From an uncultured Limnohabitans sp. (lineage in GTDB: Bacteria; Pseudomonadota; Gammaproteobacteria; Burkholderiales; Burkholderiaceae_C): DNA of 17,652 bases. This document shows, piece by piece, positions 8,014 through 15,091 of the stretch. The DNA is taken from positions 1 through 17,652 of the forward strand of contig CALEYZ010000056.1 in the NCBI GenBank assembly GCA_937928195.1. Direction: 5' to 3'. The first letter of the stretch is position 1, and each line of letters begins with the position of its first letter. The notes beneath the pieces are model-generated. The model made no database searches. It saw only the letters and a program-made list of their open reading frames with translations, and had not been told where the DNA came from. A program made the translations under genes and the position numbers.

Positions 8014-8634
8014 ATGTACCTTCCAAAACAATTCGATCATCCTGCGCATGCGCGAACCATCATTCAGGAAAATCCGTTTGCCAGTTTGATTTCAAACGAC
8101 GACGATGGTTTTCCTTTTGTCACACACTTGCCCATCAAACTGCTGGTGCACGAACACGATTCTCGGCAGGATGTGTTTCTAGGGCACGTTGCCAAAAGCA
8201 ATCCTCATGCAGATTTCTTGCGAAAACGCCCTGAGGTATTACTCACCTTCATGGGCCCGCAAGCCTACATGTCGCCAACGGTCTACCCGGATTTGGTCAA
8301 AGTCCCCACCTGGAGTTACTTGGCAGTCCATGTGAAAGCCAAGGTGCATTTGCTCGAGGGAGAGGCCGCCAAAGACGCCATGCTGAAGCAATTGATCGCG
8401 GACCATGAACCTTCCTATGCCGACCAGTGGCGCGCGCTGCCTGAGACCTTTACCCAGCCGATGTTGAACGCCATCGTCGCTTTTGAAATGTCGATTGTCG
8501 ACATGCAAACCAAAGTGAAGTTGAACCAACACCGTTCTGAATCTCATGCGGCGATGTTTGCAAAATATGAGGCTGGCAATGCCTCTGAAAAAGCCTTGGC
8601 GATGTGGATGCGCAGGCTTGGAATGGTGCAATGA
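8014..8634 (+). CDS. PaiB-like FMN-binding protein
   Basis: A 206-residue protein of the PaiB family (PF04299, 'FMN-binding negative transcriptional regulator'), a flavin-binding split-barrel related to pyridoxamine phosphate oxidases. Family features are the MYLPKQF start, the segment LGHVAKSNPH (56-65), and the highly typical AYMSPTVYP...VPTWSYLAVHV (84-107). B. subtilis PaiB affects sporulation and protease genes, but a DNA-binding role has not been shown for most relatives, and I see no helix-turn-helix here; a flavin-dependent enzyme is equally possible. ATG 8014 starts the standard family N-terminus; no good Shine-Dalgarno is seen, in keeping with coupling to the FemAB-like gene 2 bases upstream. 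Its stop overlaps the start of the tadA fusion (ATGA, 8631-8634). Confidence 0.85.
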   Translation: MYLPKQFDHPAHARTIIQENPFASLISNDDDGFPFVTHLPIKLLVHEHDSRQDVFLGHVAKSNPHADFLRKRPEVLLTFMGPQAYMSPTVYPDLVKVPTWSYLAVHVKAKVHLLEGEAAKDAMLKQLIADHEPSYADQWRALPETFTQPMLNAIVAFEMSIVDMQTKVKLNQHRSESHAAMFAKYEAGNASEKALAMWMRRLGMVQ

Positions 8635-10013
8635 ATTTGGATTATCAATGGATGCAAGAAGCCATCCATTTGGCGCAGCAAGCCGGTGAAGCAGGGGAGG
8701 TGCCTGTTGGCGCGGTGGTGGTGAAGGCGGGCGCCATAGTGGGGCGTGGCCGCAATGGCCCTGTGAAGTCAAATGACCCCACAGCACACGCTGAAGTCAT
8801 GGCGCTGCGCGATGCCGCTCAAACACTGGGCAACTACCGTTTAGAAGATTGCACTTTGTATGTCACGCTGGAGCCTTGTACCATGTGCTCTGGTGCCATT
8901 GTGAATGCGCGCCTTGCGCGGGTGGTCTATGGTGCGTCAGAGCCTCGCTCGGGTGCTGCAGGTTCCATCTTGGATGTCTTTGCAAATCCCGCACTCAACC
9001 ATCACACGCAAGTCACGGGCGGTGTACTGGCAGATGAATGTCGCATGCTGATGCAACAATTTTTCAAGCCCAAACGTCAGAATGCAAACCCCCTCAGAGA
9101 AGACGCGCTGAGGCCTTTGGATGCATGGTTCGATAACTTGCCCAATTACCCGTGGCTACCGCATTACATTTCGGATTTGCCTGCGCTCAATGGCTTGCGA
9201 ATGCACTATCTGGATGAGAACCCTTCTGACACAAACGCACCGCAGTTGACCTACTTGTGTCTGCATGGCAACCCGGCGTGGAGCTACTTGTATCGCAAGA
9301 TGCTGCCTGTGTTCACGGCACATGGGCACCGCGTTGTCGCGCCTGATTTGATTGGTTTTGGCAAAAGTGACAAGCTCAAAAAAGCGTCCTCGCATTCGTT
9401 TGAATTTCACAGGCAAGTCTTGTGCGAGTTTATTGAACGGTTGGACCTGCGCAAAATCGTGTTGGTGGTGCAAGACTGGGGTGGCATTTTGGGGCTGACA
9501 TTGCCGATGGCCATGCCCGAACGCTTTGTGGGTTTGCTTGTCATGAACACCACCTTGGCCATAGGAGAGTCTGCTTTGTCGAAGGGTTTCTTAAGTTGGC
9601 GTGCATGGTGCAAAACCAACCCCGATTTTGATGTGGGCAAGCTTTTTGCGCGCGGCAACAAGCATCTGTCGCTTGAAGAAATCGCCGCCTACAACCGGCC
9701 TTTTACCGACAAAGGTCATCGTGCTGCGCTTCATGCGTTTCCACCCATGGTGCCAGAACACGCCGACAGCCCGGGGGCTGCAATTTCACGCCAAGCTGCT
9801 GAATTTTGGCGAGACCATTGGCAAGGACAATCGCTCATGGCCATCGGTGTGCAAGACCCTGTATTGGGTGAGCCGGTGATGCGTGCTTTGCAAAAAAATA
9901 TCAGACATTGTCCAGACCCTCTGCTGCTGCCCGAGGCTGGGCATTTCGTTCAAGAACATGGACAATCTATTGCTGAAGCTGCAGTTCAGCTTTTCAAAAT
10001 ACCTAGAACATGA
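8631..10013 (+). CDS. tadA: TadA tRNA adenosine deaminase fused to haloalkane dehalogenase
   Basis: One 460-codon frame encodes two complete enzymes. Residues 1 to about 150 are TadA, which deaminates A34 of tRNA-Arg(ACG) to inosine: zinc and catalytic residues His53 and Glu55 (HAEVMAL) and Cys83/Cys86 (PCTMCSGA) are all present. Residues from about 152 to the end form an alpha/beta hydrolase closely resembling haloalkane dehalogenase type I (DhlA): oxyanion loop LHGNPAWSYLYR (211-222), nucleophile Asp282 in VVQDWGG, halide-binding Trp283 and probable cap-domain Trp323, acid Asp409 in GVQDPVLG, and His438 in EAGHFVQE. No linker is seen; the hydrolase begins with RPLDAWFDNLPNYPW, as free-standing relatives do. 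Start at ATG 8631 overlaps the PaiB-like stop; the stop overlaps the next start. The dehalogenase substrate cannot be told from sequence. Both domain calls are firm; the biological link is unknown. Confidence 0.93.
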   Translation: MNLDYQWMQEAIHLAQQAGEAGEVPVGAVVVKAGAIVGRGRNGPVKSNDPTAHAEVMALRDAAQTLGNYRLEDCTLYVTLEPCTMCSGAIVNARLARVVYGASEPRSGAAGSILDVFANPALNHHTQVTGGVLADECRMLMQQFFKPKRQNANPLREDALRPLDAWFDNLPNYPWLPHYISDLPALNGLRMHYLDENPSDTNAPQLTYLCLHGNPAWSYLYRKMLPVFTAHGHRVVAPDLIGFGKSDKLKKASSHSFEFHRQVLCEFIERLDLRKIVLVVQDWGGILGLTLPMAMPERFVGLLVMNTTLAIGESALSKGFLSWRAWCKTNPDFDVGKLFARGNKHLSLEEIAAYNRPFTDKGHRAALHAFPPMVPEHADSPGAAISRQAAEFWRDHWQGQSLMAIGVQDPVLGEPVMRALQKNIRHCPDPLLLPEAGHFVQEHGQSIAEAAVQLFKIPRT

Positions 10014-10930
10014 GCCACATTTATATTTTTTCACCGTCCAGTGCGGTTCGAGACAAGGCCGCTTTCAAGCGCGGCGTTAAAAGGCTGCAAGCGCAAGGCC
10101 ATCAAGTTGAGATTGATGAGGCTGCTTTAAGCAGCAGCATGCGTTTTGCGGGCGACGATGACACACGCTTGAACGCCATCACACGGGCTGCCGCCAGTGG
10201 TGCGGACATTGCGCTGATTTCTCGAGGTGGTTATGGGCTGACGCGTTTGCTGACACAGCTGCCCTACAAAGCCATCGCCAAAGCGATCGACAAGGGCACT
10301 CAATTTGTGGGCTTGAGTGATTTCACGGCATTTCAGTTGGCGGTTTACGCAAAGACGCAGCGCATCACTTGGCAAGGTCCCGCGCTCGGCGAAGACTTCG
10401 GCCCTGAACACGAACCCGATGACATCATGCAAGCTTGTTTCGACGATTTGTGCTTGGAACAAGGTGAGGGCACTGGTTGGCGAATGCCCGTTGACGCTCA
10501 TCCGCGGGCCGATGCAAAACCAGTCAAAGTCAACAATGCGGTGCTCTGGGGTGGCAATTTAGCGGTGCTCACCTCCTTGTTGGGCACACCCTATTTTCCA
10601 AACGTCAAAGGCGGCGTCTTGTTTTTGGAAGATGTGGGTGAGCACCCTTACAAAGTCGAGCGCATGTTGACACAGTTGCTCAATGCAGGCGTGTTGCAAC
10701 AGCAAAAAGCCATCGTGTTTGGTCAGTTCACCGCTTACAAATTGGTGCCTCACGACAAAGGCTTCAAATTAAAAACAGTGATCGATCGCTTGCGAGCACA
10801 ACTCAAAATTCCCGTGCTCACGGGTCTACCCTTTGGCCACGTGCCAACCAAAGTTCTTTTGCCCATTGGGGCCAAAGTTGATTTAGCCACTGAAGGACGA
10901 GACGCCTTCTTAGTTTGGGGACACATCTAA
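10010..10930 (+). CDS. ldcA: LD-carboxypeptidase (peptidase S66)
   Basis: A 306-residue serine peptidase of family S66, which removes the terminal D-alanine from murein tetrapeptides during muropeptide recycling, normally in the cytosol. The catalytic set is visible: nucleophile Ser103 in GLSDFTA, Glu207 in FLEDVGEHPY, and His277 in PFGHVPTK. The upstream motif SRGGYGLTRLL (71-81) is the family's glycine-rich turn. No signal peptide is present (MSHIYIFSPSS enters the first strand directly), consistent with a cytosolic LdcA. The start overlaps the tadA-fusion stop by ATGA (10010-10013) and lacks its own clear ribosome binding site, so translation is probably coupled. The stop TAA shares its last base with the next ATG. 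Length agrees with the family (about 300). Confidence 0.93.
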   Translation: MSHIYIFSPSSAVRDKAAFKRGVKRLQAQGHQVEIDEAALSSSMRFAGDDDTRLNAITRAAASGADIALISRGGYGLTRLLTQLPYKAIAKAIDKGTQFVGLSDFTAFQLAVYAKTQRITWQGPALGEDFGPEHEPDDIMQACFDDLCLEQGEGTGWRMPVDAHPRADAKPVKVNNAVLWGGNLAVLTSLLGTPYFPNVKGGVLFLEDVGEHPYKVERMLTQLLNAGVLQQQKAIVFGQFTAYKLVPHDKGFKLKTVIDRLRAQLKIPVLTGLPFGHVPTKVLLPIGAKVDLATEGRDAFLVWGHI

Positions 10931-13404
10931 TGCAACAACAACATCGATGGCGCCGTTGGCTCCTGCGCACGCTTTTGGCCTTGGTCTTGTTGGGCCTCAC
11001 TGCCTTTGGTTTTTTCCAGATTTATTTGCTGAAATCCATGGCGCCTTTGCATGGCGTGGCTCCTTTAAAAGGCTTGTCAGCTGGCGTCGAGGTCAAACGC
11101 GATGCCTCCGACGTCACGCACATTCACGCCAACACACCGATGGACGCATGGCGATCTCTGGGTTTTGTTCATGCACAAGAACGTGGCTGGCAACTGGCTT
11201 TCAATCGCCAAGTGATGCACGGTGAATTGTCTGAATGGTTGGGTGAGCCCACATTGGAAACCGACAAACTGATGCGCACCTTGGGCATCATGCAAGCCGC
11301 TCAAGCACAATTTGACAAGCTGCCACCCAATACGCAAAAGGCGCTTGAAGCCTATGCCGAAGGCGTGCAGGCAGGGTTTGCCAGCGCACAATGGCGCGCG
11401 CCCGAGTTTGTTATTTTGGGCATCCACCCCACAAAAATAAAACCATGGACGGCCGTTGACAGCGTTGGTTGGGCGCTCATGATGGCCTTGGATTTGGGCG
11501 GCAACTGGGGCAATGAATTCGCACGTTTGATGGCGGCACAAACCCTCAGCACCGACGATCTTTGGAAGTTGCTGCCACCCTATCCAGGTGAAGCGCGTGG
11601 CACCAAGGTTGACATTGCGGCGCTTTACAAACAGTGGGGTGTCTATGCCAAAGAAGCTTCGCCTCAGGCCAGTGCATTGGCCCAGCACAAGTTGCTGGCT
11701 TCCACGACGCTGGACATTGGCGTACTGGAAGGCAAGGGCAGTAACAACTGGGTTCTGCCTGGCAACAACACAAAGTCTGGTTTGCCATTGCTGGCCAATG
11801 ACCCTCACCTTGGCTTGAGTGCACCTGCTGTTTGGTACTTTGCTGGATTGCATGCGCCCGCAGGTCAGTTTGCAGATGGCCAAGCGCATGACGCGCTGAA
11901 CGTGGTGGGTGCCACTTTGCCAGGCTTGCCGTTTGTGGTGTTGGGTCGCACCCAAAAGGCTGCGTGGGGTTTTACCAATACCGGCCCCGACGTGCAAGAT
12001 TTGTACTTGGAAGCCCTTGAAGGCAAGGACAACTATCGCACGCCTGCAGGCCAAGAGGCTTTCGCAATTCGCGAAGAGGTCATCAAGGTTAAAGGGAAGG
12101 GCGATGTCAGCATCAAGGTTCGCAGCACGCGCCATGGCCCTGTGATCTCTGATGTTCAACCCGCCTATGCACAGTTTTTGAACACTGACAAATACGCCAT
12201 TGCACTGCGTTGGACAGCGTTGGATGCGGACAACCAAACCATTGTGGCCGGCATGGAAGCCAACTTCGCCACATCCGTGGCCGATTTACGCAAAGCGTTC
12301 TCAAAGAACCATTCCCCAATGCAAAGCGTGGTGATGGCCGATACAGCAGGGCACGTGTTGTTCAAAGCAGCAGGCAAAGTGCCTGTGCGATCTGCGGCCA
12401 ACGACTTGAATGGCATGGTGCCCGCACCAGGTTGGCTTGCACAATACGATTGGCAGTCATGGATTCCTTATGAGCAAACACCAGAGGTGTCTCAAGCCGA
12501 TATTGAAAAGCGCGGTTGGCACGCGACTGCCAATCAGAAAATATTGCCACCGGGTTATGCCCAATTTTTAACCAACGATTGGACTGGGCCCGAGCGTTTT
12601 GATCGCATTGCGCAACTTTTGTCTTCAGGCGCCAAGATGGATACAAGCGACATGAAAACGATTCAAGCCGATGTGCATTCTTTGGCGGCCGACCGTTTGT
12701 TGCCTTACTTGCAAAGTTTGACGTCTCAACACGCCAAGGCTGCTGAAGCCTTGCCTTTGTTGAAATCGTTCAAAGGTGACATGGCCCGTGATTCTTCCGG
12801 CGCTTTGATCTATGCCGTTTGGATCGATGAGGTCACGCGCGCCGTTCTCGTTCCGAAACTGGGTGAAACACGCTTCAAAGCATTGTTTGGCAAGCGCGCC
12901 TTTAGACCGGCCATTGAAGGTGTTTTGGCCACGCAAGACAAATCCTGGTGTGGCGAATCAGGCTGCCAGACTTTGATGAACAAAGCCTTGGACACGGCGC
13001 TGGACAAAATTGTACTGATGCAGGGTGACAAAGTCTCTGCTTGGAACTGGGGTCGTGCACATCCAGCGCTGAGTGCGCACAAGCCATTTGGCAATGTCAA
13101 ACCCTTGGCCGCATTCTTTGATGTTTCAGGCCCCAGTGGCGGCGATGGCTTTACCGTCAACGTGGGCCAGTATTGGACCAGCAGCGCAACAGTGCCTTTT
13201 GCCACACGGCACGCTGCATCGATGCGCGCTGTGTATGACTTGTCCAATTTGGAAGCTTCTGGGTTCATTTATCAAACTGGACAGAGCGGCCATCCGTTTT
13301 CTCCACGTTACCAAGACATGAAGGATGAATGGGGTCAAGTGAAATACCGACCTTTGAGAATGTCCACTTCAGGGGCAACACAAATACTGCAGCTCACACC
13401 TTGA
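10930..13404 (+). CDS. Penicillin acylase family N-terminal nucleophile hydrolase
   Basis: An 824-residue member of peptidase family S45 (penicillin G acylase, cephalosporin acylase, AHL acylases), which cut amide bonds after self-cleavage into two chains. The N-terminus is basic (MQQQHRWRRW) with one hydrophobic helix at about 11-34, which could anchor the protein in the inner membrane or act as a signal. The alpha chain starts near GVEVKRDASDVTHIHA (52-67). Autocleavage is expected before Ser271 in GKGSNNWVLPG, the canonical site, followed by LLANDPHLGLSAP. The C-terminal TGQSGHPFSPRYQDM is also typical. The start ATG 10930 overlaps the ldcA stop (TAATG); GGGGA at 10917-10921 serves as ribosome binding site. 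The substrate (beta-lactam, acyl-homoserine lactone, phenylacetyl amide or other) cannot be read from the sequence. It is the last gene of its operon and is followed directly by a terminator. Confidence 0.92.
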   Translation: MQQQHRWRRWLLRTLLALVLLGLTAFGFFQIYLLKSMAPLHGVAPLKGLSAGVEVKRDASDVTHIHANTPMDAWRSLGFVHAQERGWQLAFNRQVMHGELSEWLGEPTLETDKLMRTLGIMQAAQAQFDKLPPNTQKALEAYAEGVQAGFASAQWRAPEFVILGIHPTKIKPWTAVDSVGWALMMALDLGGNWGNEFARLMAAQTLSTDDLWKLLPPYPGEARGTKVDIAALYKQWGVYAKEASPQASALAQHKLLASTTLDIGVLEGKGSNNWVLPGNNTKSGLPLLANDPHLGLSAPAVWYFAGLHAPAGQFADGQAHDALNVVGATLPGLPFVVLGRTQKAAWGFTNTGPDVQDLYLEALEGKDNYRTPAGQEAFAIREEVIKVKGKGDVSIKVRSTRHGPVISDVQPAYAQFLNTDKYAIALRWTALDADNQTIVAGMEANFATSVADLRKAFSKNHSPMQSVVMADTAGHVLFKAAGKVPVRSAANDLNGMVPAPGWLAQYDWQSWIPYEQTPEVSQADIEKRGWHATANQKILPPGYAQFLTNDWTGPERFDRIAQLLSSGAKMDTSDMKTIQADVHSLAADRLLPYLQSLTSQHAKAAEALPLLKSFKGDMARDSSGALIYAVWIDEVTRAVLVPKLGETRFKALFGKRAFRPAIEGVLATQDKSWCGESGCQTLMNKALDTALDKIVLMQGDKVSAWNWGRAHPALSAHKPFGNVKPLAAFFDVSGPSGGDGFTVNVGQYWTSSATVPFATRHAASMRAVYDLSNLEASGFIYQTGQSGHPFSPRYQDMKDEWGQVKYRPLRMSTSGATQILQLTP

Positions 13405-13407
13405 TGC

Positions 13408-13435
13408 AAAGATGGCCCTGAAAAGGGCCATTTTT
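13408..13435 (+). terminator. Rho-independent terminator after the acylase gene
   Basis: An inverted repeat begins 3 bases after the acylase stop: ATGGCCCT (13412-13419), a GAAA tetraloop (13420-13423), AGGGCCAT (13424-13431), then TTTT. Pairing can extend outward through a G-T and three A-T pairs to 13408-13435. The stable GNRA-type loop, GC-rich core and T-run make this a strong terminator for the plus strand. Read from the minus strand the hairpin is followed only by CTTTGC, so it would act weakly on the opposing ankyrin operon. Confidence 0.9.
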
Positions 13436-13573
13436 GATTTGGGTGAGTGCATCTGTGCAACATGTCATGTTTTTTCATCTTTACTTCAATGCATTACTTA
13501 ACATAATATACATCGTATGAAGTTAATAAGATGATTGAGGTTCCCGAGTACCACCGATGTCTTATGCAGGCTC
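13436..13573. other. AT-rich intergenic gap between convergent operons
   Basis: About 140 bases without a convincing gene, lying between the acylase terminator and the ankyrin gene stop. It holds an imperfect inverted repeat: CATAA (13502-13506) plus ACATCG (13510-13515) against CGATGT (13555-13560) plus TTATG (13562-13566), with a 39-base loop. It also contains the palindrome AATGCATT (13488-13495) and AACATGTCATGTT (13459-13471) followed by further Ts. Any of these could serve as a 3' processing or termination signal for the minus-strand operon, but none is a textbook terminator. A 17-codon frame at 13531-13584 looks fortuitous. Confidence 0.4.
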
Positions 13574-14242
13574 TTAGGTTTTAGGTGCTTTAGGTGCAGG
13601 CTTTTGCTCATTGGCTTTAGCCTGCGCATCCATCAGCTCGTTGTAAACATCCATGCGGTTGGCTTGCTTAGCGAAATCAAGCGCACTCAAACCCAATTGG
13701 TTCTTCAATTGAACATCGGCACCTTCGTCCAACAGCAATTGAACAGCTTTTAAACTGCCGTAACGCGCCGCCATCATCAAGGGCGTCGTACCATTCGGCG
13801 ATTCAGCATCAATGTAGGCGCTTTCATCCAGCAGCACTTGAATCAAGTTGATATGACCGCCTGTTGCAGCGTAATGCAAAGGCGTCCAACCCGGATGATT
13901 GATATCAGCTTGGCGTCCGATCAGCAGCTTGGCAAGCTGTAAGTTTCCCTTCAAGCAAACCAGCATCAAAGCAGTCTCACCATGGGCATTGCGCACATTG
14001 AGGTTCGTTTTAGGGTGTTTCACCAGCAACTCGAATGTCTTTAACGCGTCAGACTTCAACGCAAAAAACAAGGCAGGCTCTGAACTCAAATTGACCGTAT
14101 TGGGGTCAAACCCACGACCTAGCAAGCTCGAAACAATTCGAACATCGTCGTTGTGGACAGCCTTGAAAAAATCCTCGTATGAGCCAGCCCAACTCACAAG
14201 TGAAAACAAATAAAATCCAATGAAAACAATATACTTTTTCAT
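13574..14242 (-). CDS. Secreted ankyrin-repeat protein
   Basis: A 222-residue protein with a Sec signal peptide (MKKYIVFIGFYLFSLVSWA, predicted cleavage after Ala19) and about five to six ankyrin repeats spanning residues 22-200. The clearest repeats are GETALMLVCLKGNLQLAKLL (88-107), GWTPLHYAATGGHINLIQVL (118-137) and GTTPLMMAARYGSLKAVQLL (151-170). The tail (about 206-222) is a low-complexity Ala/Lys/Pro stretch. Ankyrin repeats bind other proteins; a periplasmic location is inferred from the signal peptide, and no enzymatic domain is seen. The gene follows tatD on the same strand after 39 bases that are AT-rich and may hold a separate weak promoter; no clear ribosome binding site is present. 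Ankyrin genes next to tatD occur in other Burkholderiales, so this is probably an inherited arrangement rather than an insertion. Confidence 0.88.
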   Translation of the reverse strand: MKKYIVFIGFYLFSLVSWAGSYEDFFKAVHNDDVRIVSSLLGRGFDPNTVNLSSEPALFFALKSDALKTFELLVKHPKTNLNVRNAHGETALMLVCLKGNLQLAKLLIGRQADINHPGWTPLHYAATGGHINLIQVLLDESAYIDAESPNGTTPLMMAARYGSLKAVQLLLDEGADVQLKNQLGLSALDFAKQANRMDVYNELMDAQAKANEQKPAPKAPKT

Positions 14243-14281
14243 TTAATTGAAGTAAATTATGAAGATATGGCGTTGCCCAAA

Positions 14282-15088
14282 TTAGGCTTTTATCTTCGTG
14301 AAAAGCCGGTCAAAGTTCGTGCTGGTCAATTCGCCCATGGCTTCAGGTGTCATGCCGCGCAGTTCGGCCAACAGTTTGGCCACATAAGGCACGTAAGAAG
14401 GATTGTTGGTCTTGCCTCGGTAAGGCACCGGTGCCAAATAAGGGCTGTCAGTTTCGATCAGCATGCGGTCCAGTGGCATCCAGGCGGCGACATCTCGCAA
14501 TTCTTGGGCAGTTTTAAAGGTCAAAATGCCCGAAAAGGAGATGTAAAACCCCAAATCCAAAGCGGCTTTGGACACAACTTGGGTTTCGGTAAAACAGTGG
14601 AAGACACCGCCAACGCTGCTTGAATCCCCTACTTCGCCCTCTTCTCTCAAGATGCGCAGGGTATCGTCTGACGATGCGCGGGTATGGATCACCATGGGCA
14701 ACTTCACTTCACGGGCTGCACGAATGTGCGTTCTGAACCGCTCGCGCTGCCATTCCATGTCGGCAACGGTGCGGCCGCCTTTTCGCTCATCCATTTGGTA
14801 ATAGTCCAAGCCTGTTTCACCCACCGCAACAACACGGGGCAAACAGGCTTTTTGAACCAAATCAGCCACGGTAGGCTCGTAGATGTCCTCGTTGTCTGGA
14901 TGAACGCCGACTGTGCTCCAGAAGTTGTCATAAGACTTGGCCAAGGCATGCACACCCTCAAACTCTTCCATGGTGGTGCAAATGCACAAAGCCCGTGTCA
15001 CTTGGGCCTCGTTCATTTTTTGACGGATGTCTGGCAACTGCGTCAACAGTTCAGGAAAAGCGAGATGGCAATGGGAATCGGTGTACAT
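14282..15088 (-). CDS. tatD: TatD-family metal-dependent hydrolase/deoxyribonuclease
   Basis: A 268-residue TIM-barrel hydrolase of the TatD family (PF01026); characterised members are 3'-5' exonucleases acting on DNA and RNA, sometimes implicated in repair or DNA degradation. All expected metal ligands are visible: His6 and His8 (DSHCHL), Glu91 (VGETGLDYY), His135 (VIHTRA), His164 (FHCF), and Asp214 (IETDSPYLAP). Length matches the family (about 260). Its ATG (15088) lies 3 bases after the holB stop, so it belongs to the same transcript and probably relies on coupling, as no ribosome binding site is evident. Placement after tmk and holB is common in proteobacteria. Several TatD-like paralogues (YcfH, YjjV) share these motifs, so it may be the YcfH type, which is the usual neighbour of holB. 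Confidence 0.92.
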   Translation of the reverse strand: MYTDSHCHLAFPELLTQLPDIRQKMNEAQVTRALCICTTMEEFEGVHALAKSYDNFWSTVGVHPDNEDIYEPTVADLVQKACLPRVVAVGETGLDYYQMDERKGGRTVADMEWQRERFRTHIRAAREVKLPMVIHTRASSDDTLRILREEGEVGDSSSVGGVFHCFTETQVVSKAALDLGFYISFSGILTFKTAQELRDVAAWMPLDRMLIETDSPYLAPVPYRGKTNNPSYVPYVAKLLAELRGMTPEAMGELTSTNFDRLFTKIKA

Positions 15089-15091
15089 AAT

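Noticed and set aside
9051..10013. Separate dehalogenase gene starting at an internal ATG
   Set aside because: The frame is continuous from TadA, no ribosome binding site stands out before Met141, and that start would still include the end of TadA; kept as a possibility in the fusion finding only.
11077..12237. 386-codon open frame on the minus strand inside the acylase gene
   Set aside because: Composition is atypical (many Cys, His, Gln), no motif is recognisable, and the acylase frame is unambiguous here.
13459..13475. AACATGTCATGTT followed by Ts as a second terminator
   Set aside because: The stem would have at most five AT-rich pairs with a 3-base loop; too weak, and a strong terminator lies just upstream.
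13531..13584. 17-codon frame starting at ATG 13531
   Set aside because: Too short to support, no ribosome binding site, and it runs into the 3' end of the opposing ankyrin gene.
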